A stretch of 64,000 nucleotides of DNA from Myxococcota bacterium (GTDB lineage Bacteria; Myxococcota_A; UBA796). The DNA lies in NCBI GenBank assembly GCA_029251165.1, contig JAQXDW010000067.1:124001-188000 (forward strand), given 5' to 3'. The position numbers were made by a program, and so were the translations under genes. Shown here piece by piece: positions 45,281-53,850 of this stretch. How positions within the stretch are numbered: position 1 is the stretch's first letter; the number at the start of each line of letters is the position of its first letter. The notes under the pieces are model-generated. The model was not told the origin of the DNA, did not search any database, and saw only the letters and a program-made list of their open reading frames with translations.

Positions 45281-46666
45281 CTACTCTTCGTCGGAGGAAG
45301 AATCCGAGGAAGAATCCTCATCGGAAGAGGACTCCTCAGCGGGAGCCTCCTCTGGCTCGATCGGCTCCTCAGTGGCCACGGCCTCCTTGAGATCAGCGTT
45401 CTCAAGAAGCCACTCGAGGGTCTTCTCCTCGAGGATGCGGTCACGGAGGACATCGAAGGCCCCCTCACGCTCAAGGTATCCGCGGATGGCCTCGACAGCC
45501 TGGCCACGCATGCTGGCGATCTCTGTGATGCGCGCCTCGACGTCGGAGTCATCAGCAGTGATGTTCTCCTGCTTGGAGACCGCTGCGAGGACGCAGCTGG
45601 CCTTGGCTGCGAAGGTCGCCCGGTTGCGAAGATCGGCGATCTCAGCATCGGAGAACTTGATGGAGCGGGGGTCCGCACCGCCGTAGGCCCGACGAACCCG
45701 AAGCTCCTCGACGAGCGCCTGGAGCTGCTCGTCGACCATACCGCCGGGAACCTCGAAGTCATTGGAGTCAACGAGCTTCTGGAGGAGGTCAACGCGGGCC
45801 TGGTTGCGAGCAGCTTCGTCGCGGGAGGACTGAAGCTTCATCGTAACCGCAGCCTTCATGCCGGCAGCGCCGCCCTCGTACTTCAGCTCCTCAGCGAGCT
45901 CATCGGACAGCTCAGGAACGACGTGGGCCTGGATGTTGAGGACCTTGACCGTGGCGTTGAGCTCGACACCCTGGAGGTGGTCGAAGATCGAGGTGTCACC
46001 GATGGTGACAACCCCCTCGCCAGACTCGTCCTTCTTGAGACCAATAAGCAGGCTCTCGATGCCGGGGTAGTACCGCTCAGCAGCGGTGTTTACCAGCGTG
46101 CCGGCCTCGTTGGCGAGCTCTTCAGCATCGTCGCCCTCGCCCTTGACGAGCTTGACCTCAGCCAGGACGAAGTCGCCGCTCTCGACAGCGCGGTCATCAG
46201 AGACCTCCTCGATGCGAGCGCGGCCAGCCAGGAGGCGCGCGATTTCGCCGTCGATCTCTTCCTCAGAGACCGGATCGGTCTTGAAGGCGACCTCGACGCC
46301 GGTGTAGTCCGAGACCTCGATCTCCGGCTTGACATCAACGCCGATGGTGAAGGAGAAGTTGGACTTTCCGGTGATGGTGCCGCGGTTTTCGAGCGCGGGC
46401 TGACCGGCAACGTCGAGATCCGTGACCGCCTTGCGGTAGCTCTCATCGATGAGACGGGAGCTGACGTCGTTGCGGACCTGGCGGCCGAAGCGGGCCTCGA
46501 GGATGTTCCGGGGGACCTTGCCCTGGCGGAAGCCTGGAAGGCGAGCATCCTTCTTCAGGGTTCGGAAGGCGCTGTCCAGCTCACCCTTCACGACCTTCTG
46601 ATCGATGGTGAAGTGCAGGAGGCGTCGGATGGAGGAGAGGTTTTCGACCTGAAGTTCGTACTGCAT
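45281..46666 (-). CDS. tig: Trigger factor
   Basis: 461 residues from ATG 46666. N-terminal ribosome-binding domain with the signature GFRQGKVPRNILEARFG, a PPIase-type middle domain (VESGDFVLAEVKLV...YPGIESLLIGLKKDESG) and a helical C-terminal chaperone domain. The tail is Glu/Ser/Asp-rich (EESSSDEDSSSD). The frame is open far upstream but runs through tRNA-Leu. Ribosome-associated chaperone; first gene of the proteostasis cluster. Confidence 0.96.
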   Translation of the reverse strand: MQYELQVENLSSIRRLLHFTIDQKVVKGELDSAFRTLKKDARLPGFRQGKVPRNILEARFGRQVRNDVSSRLIDESYRKAVTDLDVAGQPALENRGTITGKSNFSFTIGVDVKPEIEVSDYTGVEVAFKTDPVSEEEIDGEIARLLAGRARIEEVSDDRAVESGDFVLAEVKLVKGEGDDAEELANEAGTLVNTAAERYYPGIESLLIGLKKDESGEGVVTIGDTSIFDHLQGVELNATVKVLNIQAHVVPELSDELAEELKYEGGAAGMKAAVTMKLQSSRDEAARNQARVDLLQKLVDSNDFEVPGGMVDEQLQALVEELRVRRAYGGADPRSIKFSDAEIADLRNRATFAAKASCVLAAVSKQENITADDSDVEARITEIASMRGQAVEAIRGYLEREGAFDVLRDRILEEKTLEWLLENADLKEAVATEEPIEPEEAPAEESSSDEDSSSDSSSDEE

Positions 46667-46688
46667 CGCTGTCTCGGAGATCCTGGTG

Positions 46689-46773
46689 TGGTGCGAGAAG
46701 GGGGAATCGAACCCCCACGGGGACCCCCACTGGATCCTAAGTCCAGCGCGTCTACCAATTCCGCCATTCTCGC
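46689..46773 (-). tRNA. tRNA-Leu (TAG anticodon)
   Basis: Acceptor GCGAGAA pairs with TTCTCGC; anticodon stem CTGGA/TCCAG around CTTAGGA gives anticodon TAG; long variable arm as expected for Leu; T-arm GGGGGTTCGATTCCCCC. Encoded CCA at 46691-46689. Only 22 bases upstream of the tig ATG, so they probably share a transcript. Confidence 0.95.
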
Positions 46774-47318
46774 AGGACGTGCGCTGGCCTAAAGAACACG
46801 TCAGCCGGAGATCGGCAAGGTAGATGGACAACGCGGTGAATGTTCTCTGCCCCAGGGACGCTACCGGACTCCGCGTCGTCCAGCGTGCTGACCGATGTAT
46901 TTGGAAAACCTGACCCCTGAAGACCGCCCGCCCAGAGACGTCACATGTACAAAAAATAATCCCCCACAACAAAGGTCATACGTTCATTATTTTGCTGTGA
47001 AACCCACCAACACTTCCATCAGTAGGTGGCTTCAGTCAGGTCGTTCGGCGCAGCACTCCTGCCACCCTCACCCGCATCTCAGGAAGTGCTGACGTGGGCT
47101 GCAGCATCTGCTGGCTCATCAACATCTTCAACAGCGCGCTGACCTGACACACACCCAGCTCAGTCTTGCTGAGGGCCTGCAGTGGACTGTCGGACGGTTC
47201 CCTGTGAAGGCGTCCACCCCTGTCATGCAGGGCGCGAATGGCGCCAGCGGGTCGCACAACGCACGCTCTCCAACAAAAGAACCGGTCCGCGAGGTGAATC
47301 GCGAACCGGCTGCTAAAG
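46774..47318. other. Intergenic stretch between tRNA-Leu and tRNA-Lys
   Basis: An AT-rich segment at 46955-47010 probably carries the promoter of the tRNA-Leu-tig transcript. A minus-strand open frame at 47036-47257 (73 codons) has a moderately plausible translation but no motif and no clear ribosome binding site; I do not call it. The terminator of tRNA-Lys lies at 47273-47310. Confidence 0.5.
47273..47310 (-). terminator. Factor-independent terminator after tRNA-Lys
   Basis: On the minus strand CCGGTTCGCG (47309-47300) pairs with CGCGGACCGG (47291-47282) with one G-U around an 8-base loop, followed by TTCTTTTG. Located 10 bases past the encoded CCA. Confidence 0.85.
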
Positions 47319-47394
47319 TGGTGGGCCCACCAGGAATCGAACCTGGAACCTGCGGATTAAGAGTCCGATGCTCTGCCAATTGAGCTATAGGCCC
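47319..47394 (-). tRNA. tRNA-Lys (CTT anticodon)
   Basis: Acceptor GGGCCTA pairs with TGGGCCC; anticodon stem TCGGA/TCCGC with loop CTCTTAA gives anticodon CTT; T-arm CCAGGTTCGATTCCTGG. Discriminator A and encoded CCA. Confidence 0.94.
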
Positions 47395-47405
47395 GTCTGT
47401 AATGA

Positions 47406-47480
47406 GGTGAATGATGGGGGTCGAACCCACGACCTCCGGGACCACAACCCGGCGCTCTAACCGACTGAGCTACACCCACC
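47406..47480 (-). tRNA. tRNA-His (GTG anticodon)
   Basis: Acceptor GTGGGTG pairs with CATTCAC, with the extra 5' G(-1) opposite C73 that is specific to tRNA-His; anticodon stem CCGGG/CCCGG around TTGTGGT gives anticodon GTG; T-arm GTGGGTTCGACCCCCAT. No encoded CCA. Lies 52 bases downstream of the YD-repeat gene and 11 bases before tRNA-Lys. Confidence 0.95.
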
Positions 47481-47532
47481 GTGAGACCCGTCCTATTTAG
47501 TCCAGCGAGCGAAACAGGCAAGCAAAAAACGC

Positions 47533-50500
47533 TCACTGATCGGAAGAAAAATATGAGAGTTCGATTCCTGGTGGGATTCCAAGAACCTCTCGCTCCTCAT
47601 CGAGGATCGCGTCAAGGACAAGCTGCGGTGTCGGTGCTGTCCCGCCGGGAAGGAGGGCCCGTATCAGGGCTTCCGTGATCGGATCCGCAGCCAGCGGGAG
47701 GTCCTCAGGATCCGGCCCCAGCGGTGGCCTTCCACCATCGAGCGAGGGTGGAAGCCAGTAGACTGCCGACGGCTCCAGGTTGCCATCCATCCATGCACCA
47801 GTGTCGACCGGAGCCAGCTCACCGAGCGCGGAGAGAATCGTCAGCGGCTCTCCCCAGCCGCTCTGCGGAGCCCACAGCTCCGGGTCGAGTGAGGTCGCTC
47901 TGGGATCGGCCAGGACCGCGCGCGGAGACCAGGGCAGCCCCGCCTGTCCAGTCAGCAGGCCACCGCTGACCGGATCGAGGGCTGCACCACCGAGGATGAT
48001 CGGCCCCCCTGGAAGCGGACGGATGCCGCCGCCAGGCTCGATGAGCCCATCCTGAGCCTCATCGGACAGCCCCATCGGCGTTCGAGAGAGCGGCAGGATG
48101 CTGGCGACATCGCCTTCCGCCTGTCCAGCCCACCACCGATCGCCGCCGATGAGATCCAGCCAGGCATCCTGCGCGGTCACCACAGCGCCGGAGGTGGAGA
48201 GAAGCGGCGTACCGTCCGAGAGCGGAGCCTCGACCTCACCGCCCCACCAGCCGTCGAAGGCCTCCGGAGACCACGTCAGGGTCCGGGTCGCTCCGTCCGG
48301 TGAGGTGATCTGGCTGAGGCGCCCGCGAGCATCATAGGCCATCGACCAGCGTGTCCCGTCCAGGCCGCGCAGTCCAACCAGACGCCCGATCGGATCGTAT
48401 GCGGTCGACACCACCCCCTGCTCTCCCGAGACCTCCGAGATTCGACCGGCTTCGTCCCAGAACACCGACAACAGACCGCGACCAACCCCCCAGGCGGGCT
48501 GGGAACCAGAGAGGCGCGCCTCGACCAGCCTCCCCTCCCCGTCCAGGAGCATCAGCTCGCCCCGTGTGCCGGTGATCTGGTCGTCAGCCCACACCCAGGC
48601 CGTCTCACCACGCTCGACAGCAATCAGGGTGCCATCGGGGGCATAGCGCCAGTGCTCGCTGGGCGCTCCGGGCCCCTTGCGATGGCGTATGCGACCTGCA
48701 TCGTCAAGCTCCGTGAGCAGCTCGCTGAGGAGACGACCGGCGCTGTCCATCAGCTGCTCAACGACCGCAGCGCCTGCCCATTGTCTGTGGAGGAGCGTGC
48801 CGTCGGGAAGCCGCAGGAGGCTGACACGGCCAGCAGTGTCCCGATCGATGCCCAGGGCCAACGAGCCGGGGCCGAGCAGCCGCAGCGGGCGTCCAGCAGC
48901 GTCTCTGAGCCACTGCCAGGAGTCTGCTCCCACGGAGAGTCGGTTGGGCAGGCCACGCGGGTCTCGCAGCACAGTGGTATCCACGGGCCCTTCCTCGACG
49001 GATATGCGACCAGAAGCATCTCGAATGGCGACGATCAAGCCATCGGAGCCCTCCCAGTGAATCGGCTGCCCGGAGAGATCTCGCTTGACCTGAAGCCACC
49101 AGCTTCCGCTCGCGAGGGCGCTCAGACGGCCCGCACCGTCTCGCTGGATCTTGAGGTCCATCGTAGGAGTGGTGATGTTTCGTACACCTCCATCCGGCTC
49201 GCGCGCCCAGCTGACATCGCCGACGCTTGTAGGCTGACCGGCAGCATCCCGACGAATGGGGAGGGTCTCCTCGCCGAGACTGACCGCAATCAGCTCTCCG
49301 AGGGCATCCCGCGACAGGCGCAGGGTCTCGCCGCCGGGAAGCTGTATCGCAGCGATGCGCCCCGCAGCATCTCGGATCAACCCGGTGTGGACACCGCTCA
49401 CACCGGTGACCCGGGTGAGCACGCCGTCAGAGCGTCGCGCAAGGCGAACCTCTCCAAACCGAGCATCGATGATGCGAGACAGCCAGCCCAGCCCGTCGCG
49501 GTGGAACTCGATGACCCGATCGGTGGGATCAATGAGCCGGTCTGGGCGTCCCTGGAGATCCAATCCGAGCCCCCAGCGCCCCCCGGTGCGGCTGAGGATC
49601 GCCATCGGCATCCCGTTGGCATACCGCTCGATCCCCATCGGATTACCGGTCGCATCTGTAATCTCGGAGATTCGACCGCTGGCGTCTCGCGAGAGGCGGG
49701 TGATGGCACCAGCCGGATCGGTGATCGCGGTGACGCGGCCGTCCACATCCCGTGACAAGCGAACCGGTGAGCCGCCGTTGGTGATCGCGGTGACAAAGCC
49801 GCGGCTCTCCCGCTCCCATCGCACGGTGCGTCCTGAGGGGTCCTGCATCGCTGTGAGCAGCCCGCCGGCGTCTCGCTCCCAGGCCCAGCGCCGCCCCCCC
49901 GGAAGCTCCACCGAGGTCGGCCGCTGGCTGGCGTCTACGGCGATCCGCCACTGACGTCCCACACCATCAGAGACTGTGAGACGGTCGTCGCTTCGTTGGA
50001 TGCGGGTCTGGAGTCCTCGGGGATCCTCCCAGCCGAGCAGCTCAGGCTCTTCGGTATCGGAGTAGAACGTCCGTGCGCTTCGTCCGAGGGGATCCTGAAC
50101 CTCCAGGATCTGCCCCTCTGGGCCAGCTCGCCAGTGGAACGTGGTGAGGTGGCCGAGGGCATCCTGAGCCCGGAGCGCGGACCCCCAGCTCAGCCGCCAG
50201 CGAGAGAGACCCGGACCAACAATCGAGACCACTCGCCCGAGCCCGTCGTAGTCAACCTCCATCCGAGAGCCATCCGCCCAGGTGATCCTGGTGAGCCGAC
50301 CGTCGCCGTCATAGCGCATGCGCTGGCTTCCACCGACCGAGTTGACGCCCCGCAGTGCCCCATCCACCAGCCGGTAGCCGATCGCATCACCGGACGGCCA
50401 GTCCGGAGCAATCCGGGCGCCATCGATGGTCCACTCCCCGCCGCTCCAGACCCGGGTCTGACCGGGCAGGTCTTGCTCTTGGATCCACAGCGCGCCGTCG

Positions 50501-50655
50501 AGGGGAGAGACCACGACAATGGCATCCGTCCACGGAGCACCACGGAGAGATCGCTCAATCTGACGAGGCGGCAGCGGACCGAGCCACGCCGGTCCGTCTG
50601 GACCGAGGTAGGCCGGCGGGAGGGCAAGAGCGACCCCGAAGAGCACACTCAGCAC
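47533..50655 (-). CDS. Exported YD-repeat (RHS-like) protein without recognisable toxin domain
   Basis: 1040 residues with an N-terminal signal peptide (LFGVALALPP). From about residue 110 to 830 it is built of dozens of YD/RHS repeats: RDxxGRxxxITDPxG-type units such as YDGDGRLTRITWADG, RDASGRISEITDATG and YDPIGRLVGLRGLDG. A degenerate end-of-core motif, LDPVSGGLLTGQAG, stands where RHS proteins have YDPxTGRFLxxDP, followed by only ~110 residues with no nuclease, deaminase or other toxin motif. No immunity-like gene follows, only tRNAs. Probably a large secreted shell or surface protein. Starts 49 bases after the CHAT-like gene, so co-transcribed with it. Confidence 0.85.
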   Translation of the reverse strand: MLSVLFGVALALPPAYLGPDGPAWLGPLPPRQIERSLRGAPWTDAIVVVSPLDGALWIQEQDLPGQTRVWSGGEWTIDGARIAPDWPSGDAIGYRLVDGALRGVNSVGGSQRMRYDGDGRLTRITWADGSRMEVDYDGLGRVVSIVGPGLSRWRLSWGSALRAQDALGHLTTFHWRAGPEGQILEVQDPLGRSARTFYSDTEEPELLGWEDPRGLQTRIQRSDDRLTVSDGVGRQWRIAVDASQRPTSVELPGGRRWAWERDAGGLLTAMQDPSGRTVRWERESRGFVTAITNGGSPVRLSRDVDGRVTAITDPAGAITRLSRDASGRISEITDATGNPMGIERYANGMPMAILSRTGGRWGLGLDLQGRPDRLIDPTDRVIEFHRDGLGWLSRIIDARFGEVRLARRSDGVLTRVTGVSGVHTGLIRDAAGRIAAIQLPGGETLRLSRDALGELIAVSLGEETLPIRRDAAGQPTSVGDVSWAREPDGGVRNITTPTMDLKIQRDGAGRLSALASGSWWLQVKRDLSGQPIHWEGSDGLIVAIRDASGRISVEEGPVDTTVLRDPRGLPNRLSVGADSWQWLRDAAGRPLRLLGPGSLALGIDRDTAGRVSLLRLPDGTLLHRQWAGAAVVEQLMDSAGRLLSELLTELDDAGRIRHRKGPGAPSEHWRYAPDGTLIAVERGETAWVWADDQITGTRGELMLLDGEGRLVEARLSGSQPAWGVGRGLLSVFWDEAGRISEVSGEQGVVSTAYDPIGRLVGLRGLDGTRWSMAYDARGRLSQITSPDGATRTLTWSPEAFDGWWGGEVEAPLSDGTPLLSTSGAVVTAQDAWLDLIGGDRWWAGQAEGDVASILPLSRTPMGLSDEAQDGLIEPGGGIRPLPGGPIILGGAALDPVSGGLLTGQAGLPWSPRAVLADPRATSLDPELWAPQSGWGEPLTILSALGELAPVDTGAWMDGNLEPSAVYWLPPSLDGGRPPLGPDPEDLPLAADPITEALIRALLPGGTAPTPQLVLDAILDEEREVLGIPPGIELSYFSSDQ

Positions 50656-50704
50656 AGCTCATCACCGACCAGTCCGATGACAGGACACAGGCGACTCACG
50701 TGGC

Positions 50705-53700
50705 TCAGGGAACGCCGTACAGGACAATCGAGCCCCACAGCGCGGGGTCTCGGGCTTCCTCACCCATCATGGCGTCGCGGAGGAGCGCGCTGCGGGCATC
50801 GCCGAGGGCACGGGCGACGGGCCGATCGCGGTTGAGGGCCTCGTAGAAGCCATCGACAAACCGTCGCATGGAGCTCTCGGGAATCTCCCAGTTGACCACC
50901 ACCACAGCCTGTGCCCCTGCATCGAGAAAGGCACGCGCACGGTTGACCTGAAGGGTGGGCTCTGCGGTGGCAGAGATAAACACCACCTTGCCCGGGATCA
51001 AGATCGATCGGATCTCGGAGAGACTGAGGGTCTCTCCCACGATGTTGAAGCCGCCATCAGTGGAAGCATCGATGTCCGAGAGGTAGAGAAAGCGCGCAGA
51101 GACAGCATGCTCACGGTACTTCTCAGCCGTGACCTCCTCTCCGGTCAGCATCACTCGGAACTCAGAGCCAAAGTGCCGCGAGGCCAGCGTGAGGTCGCTT
51201 GGGGTCTCCAGCTGCGGCTTATCGGGGTTCTCGACCGTCTCGACAGCGCCATCGTCTCCGGGCTCGCTCTTGACCTCAGGGACAGGCTCGACAGGCACAC
51301 CAATTCCGAGGAAGTCCGGAACATACAGCTCGACTGAAACTTCTGGAAGGGAGAGGGTCTTGAGATTGGGAGCCTGCGCAATCGTCCGGATGTCCGCCAG
51401 CCACCGAAGACCGGAGGCCTGCTCAGGGAAGGTGGTGAACGAGAAGGTCAGCAGCTCCGTCGGGGCGATGACCTGGTACCGCCCAAAGCCGCTGAGGTCC
51501 TGAGCAAAGCTGTCCACGAGGGCTTCGCGTAGCAGGTTTCCAGAGATGTGCTCGGCGAGTCCATCGACCATCGCGGAGGCCTTGAGCGCAGCGAAGTGGT
51601 CGTCAGCGGCCTGGTAGAGCCGTGCAGTCTGTCCGACATTCCGCTGTGCACCACCATCTGGGGTGACCACGACACCGTGCATGCTGCCGTTGACATCGAG
51701 GTAGGAGAGAAAGCTGGTGCCAGCCTGCCGCTCTCGGAGCGCGCTGACTGAGGTCCCCTCGCGAGGGAGCAGGCGCTTGAATGCCGGCGAGGCGGTCGCG
51801 GCGGCCGCCTCTGCTGCGGCAACCGCAGCGACCGCCTCGGTGGGCCAGGGCGCACCGAGCTGGAAGTAGAGCAGCTCCGCGCGCGCACGGGAGACTGCGG
51901 TGAGGAGGGCCTCACGCTCCGCCTCGGGAACTCCGACGGTGAAGTCGCGACCGAGGCTGGCCTCGTCCTGGTAGGTGTCGACCAGATGACCAAGCTCGTG
52001 GCAGGCCATCGCGGCGTCGATGTCCGTGGGCTCGTTGGCGAGCGCGTCCAGATCCGCCCGGAGCCCGACGCCCTGTGAGCCATCGAGGGCTGACATCAGC
52101 GACAGGGCGCCCTGTCGGTGAACCGGGAGGTCGGCGAGCGCAGCGTTGTAGGCAGAGGCACCGCCTCCGGCACGGCCCTTCGCCCACTCGACGAGGCCGC
52201 CTGCACCCGCGACATCGCCGGAGACTGGAGCGCCGGCAGCGAGCGCTGTCCATGCCTTGAGCGGCCCCTCCTCGCCAGAGATGGTTGCCTGCTCTCCGTC
52301 GAGAATGGCGCGAACAGCGACCTCTGCAGCGAGGCCTGTGGGCACCTGAGGGAAGAGCTTGAGGAGCTGGCTCCGAGTGGAGGCAGCATCCGGATGTCCG
52401 GCTTGCCGCGCGGCGAGCTCGTAGGCCAGCCGGGTGTAGACCTGGAGGGTGACGTCGCCCGTGGCATCAGCAGCGTCCACCGCACGGCGGAGGTGCTCGA
52501 TGGCCCCGACGACGTCAGCGCGCGCGGCCTCGACGCCGACATAGGCCATGTCGTGATCGCTGAGACCGGTGGTCGGGAACGGGTGCGCGGTGCTGGCAGG
52601 CAGGCCGCTGGAGAGCAATGCGAGGGCTTCCAGGGCCTGCTTCCGAGCGCCAGTACTGACAGCAGCGGCTGCAGAGACTCCCTCCGTCCGACCGAGTTGG
52701 TACGCTGCCAGCCCCTCGATCCAGGCGGCAGCGGAAGCCTCAGCACGATCTCCAAGCAGGCTACGGGCGGCTGAGGCTGACTGGTGCGCCTCAGCGAGCA
52801 TCCCCACGCTCAGCTGGGCACGTGCGAGGACGATGCCGCTGAGGCTGCTGGATGCATTCCCGTAGGTGTCCACGACAGACTGGTGGAGCACGCTGACGGC
52901 CTTGAGGCCCTCGGCCGGTCGAAGCGATGCCTGGTAGAGACGGAGTGCTGCGGACATCGCAGCGGCGAGTCCAGCACCATCACCATCGGAGATGGCAGCC
53001 TCAGCGGCGGTCTTCAGCCAGCCAATTGCAGCCTCATGAGACGGCGCGCCTTCGCCACCAGCCTGGGCGAGCGCAGCGCGAGAGAGGCTCGCAGCGAGCA
53101 CACCCCGGGGGTCTGCGGTAGCCGCAGCGGCTTTGTACTCCGAGAGCGCACCGGCAAGATCACCGCGGTCCTTCGCGTGATCGCCCCTCAGGACAGCGGC
53201 CTGCCAGCCGGAGACCTTCGCGGCGGCCGCGGCGGTGTCGGCATCGACCTTGTCCGCAGTGATCAGGACTGCGAGCGCCGGCGCTGAGCCTTCAGCGCTC
53301 TCGTCCAGGACCGCTCCAGCCTTCAGCGCGCGGGCAATGAGGGCATCGCTCTCGGCAGCCTGGGCGGCACTGAGGGCCTCATCGAAGAGTCCGAGGGCCA
53401 GGGCGAGCTCTGCCCGGAGGCTGTGGTGTGGTCCCGTGCGACCGCCGATCGGACGGGAGGAATCAAGCCGGTCATACACCGCTCGGGGATCTCCCGCGAG
53501 GGCTTCGCGAGTGAGGATGCGCCAGAGGCCATCGTCCTCAGGCTTCTCCGCCAGGAGCGTCTCCGCCTCGGAGATCGCCTCAGCATGTTGGCCGCTGAGC
53601 GAGACCCCTCGGAGCGCGATGACCTTGTCCTCGAAGGTCGGCGCCTCGACAACAGGCTCCTGTACAGCAGGACCCTGAGCGTTGGGATCAACAGGGCCTT

Positions 53701-53755
53701 CATCGGAGCCATCACAGGCAACCAGGAACCCAATAAGCCAAACGTACCGACGCAT
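50705..53755 (-). CDS. Lipoprotein with TPR-like repeats and a degenerate CHAT domain
   Basis: 1016 residues. Signal ends in FLVAC (C14), so the protein is lipid-anchored outside the cytoplasm. Residues ~40-640 are Ala-rich helical, TPR-like pairs. The C-terminal ~350 residues follow the CHAT (caspase-like) layout: AGAQAVVVVNWEIPESSMRRFVDGFYEAL, ARALGDARSALL and the final PALWGSIVLYGVP. The catalytic positions are lost: the His segment reads YLSDIDA (~891-897), and the Cys of the usual LSAC reads SAT (T930). It is therefore predicted to be a pseudoprotease. Between a pseudokinase (95 bases upstream) and the YD-repeat gene. Confidence 0.8.
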   Translation of the reverse strand: MRRYVWLIGFLVACDGSDEGPVDPNAQGPAVQEPVVEAPTFEDKVIALRGVSLSGQHAEAISEAETLLAEKPEDDGLWRILTREALAGDPRAVYDRLDSSRPIGGRTGPHHSLRAELALALGLFDEALSAAQAAESDALIARALKAGAVLDESAEGSAPALAVLITADKVDADTAAAAAKVSGWQAAVLRGDHAKDRGDLAGALSEYKAAAATADPRGVLAASLSRAALAQAGGEGAPSHEAAIGWLKTAAEAAISDGDGAGLAAAMSAALRLYQASLRPAEGLKAVSVLHQSVVDTYGNASSSLSGIVLARAQLSVGMLAEAHQSASAARSLLGDRAEASAAAWIEGLAAYQLGRTEGVSAAAAVSTGARKQALEALALLSSGLPASTAHPFPTTGLSDHDMAYVGVEAARADVVGAIEHLRRAVDAADATGDVTLQVYTRLAYELAARQAGHPDAASTRSQLLKLFPQVPTGLAAEVAVRAILDGEQATISGEEGPLKAWTALAAGAPVSGDVAGAGGLVEWAKGRAGGGASAYNAALADLPVHRQGALSLMSALDGSQGVGLRADLDALANEPTDIDAAMACHELGHLVDTYQDEASLGRDFTVGVPEAEREALLTAVSRARAELLYFQLGAPWPTEAVAAVAAAEAAAATASPAFKRLLPREGTSVSALRERQAGTSFLSYLDVNGSMHGVVVTPDGGAQRNVGQTARLYQAADDHFAALKASAMVDGLAEHISGNLLREALVDSFAQDLSGFGRYQVIAPTELLTFSFTTFPEQASGLRWLADIRTIAQAPNLKTLSLPEVSVELYVPDFLGIGVPVEPVPEVKSEPGDDGAVETVENPDKPQLETPSDLTLASRHFGSEFRVMLTGEEVTAEKYREHAVSARFLYLSDIDASTDGGFNIVGETLSLSEIRSILIPGKVVFISATAEPTLQVNRARAFLDAGAQAVVVVNWEIPESSMRRFVDGFYEALNRDRPVARALGDARSALLRDAMMGEEARDPALWGSIVLYGVP

Positions 53756-53850
53756 CTCGCTACCTCCGGGCGCCAGTACCCTTCAGCGCCGCGAATCATG
53801 GAGTACCACATCTCGCCCCTCGACTGTAAATCCACGCTCTGCCCTCGGCG

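Noticed and set aside
45272..46792. Plus-strand open frame of 506 codons
   Set aside because: Complement of trigger factor and tRNA-Leu; it would read through a tRNA gene.
47036..47257. 73-codon minus-strand open frame between tRNA-Leu and tRNA-Lys
   Set aside because: No recognised family and no clear ribosome binding site; cannot be separated from chance.
48652..49755. Plus-strand open frame of 367 codons
   Set aside because: Shadow of the YD-repeat gene; the repetitive coding strand creates long antisense frames.
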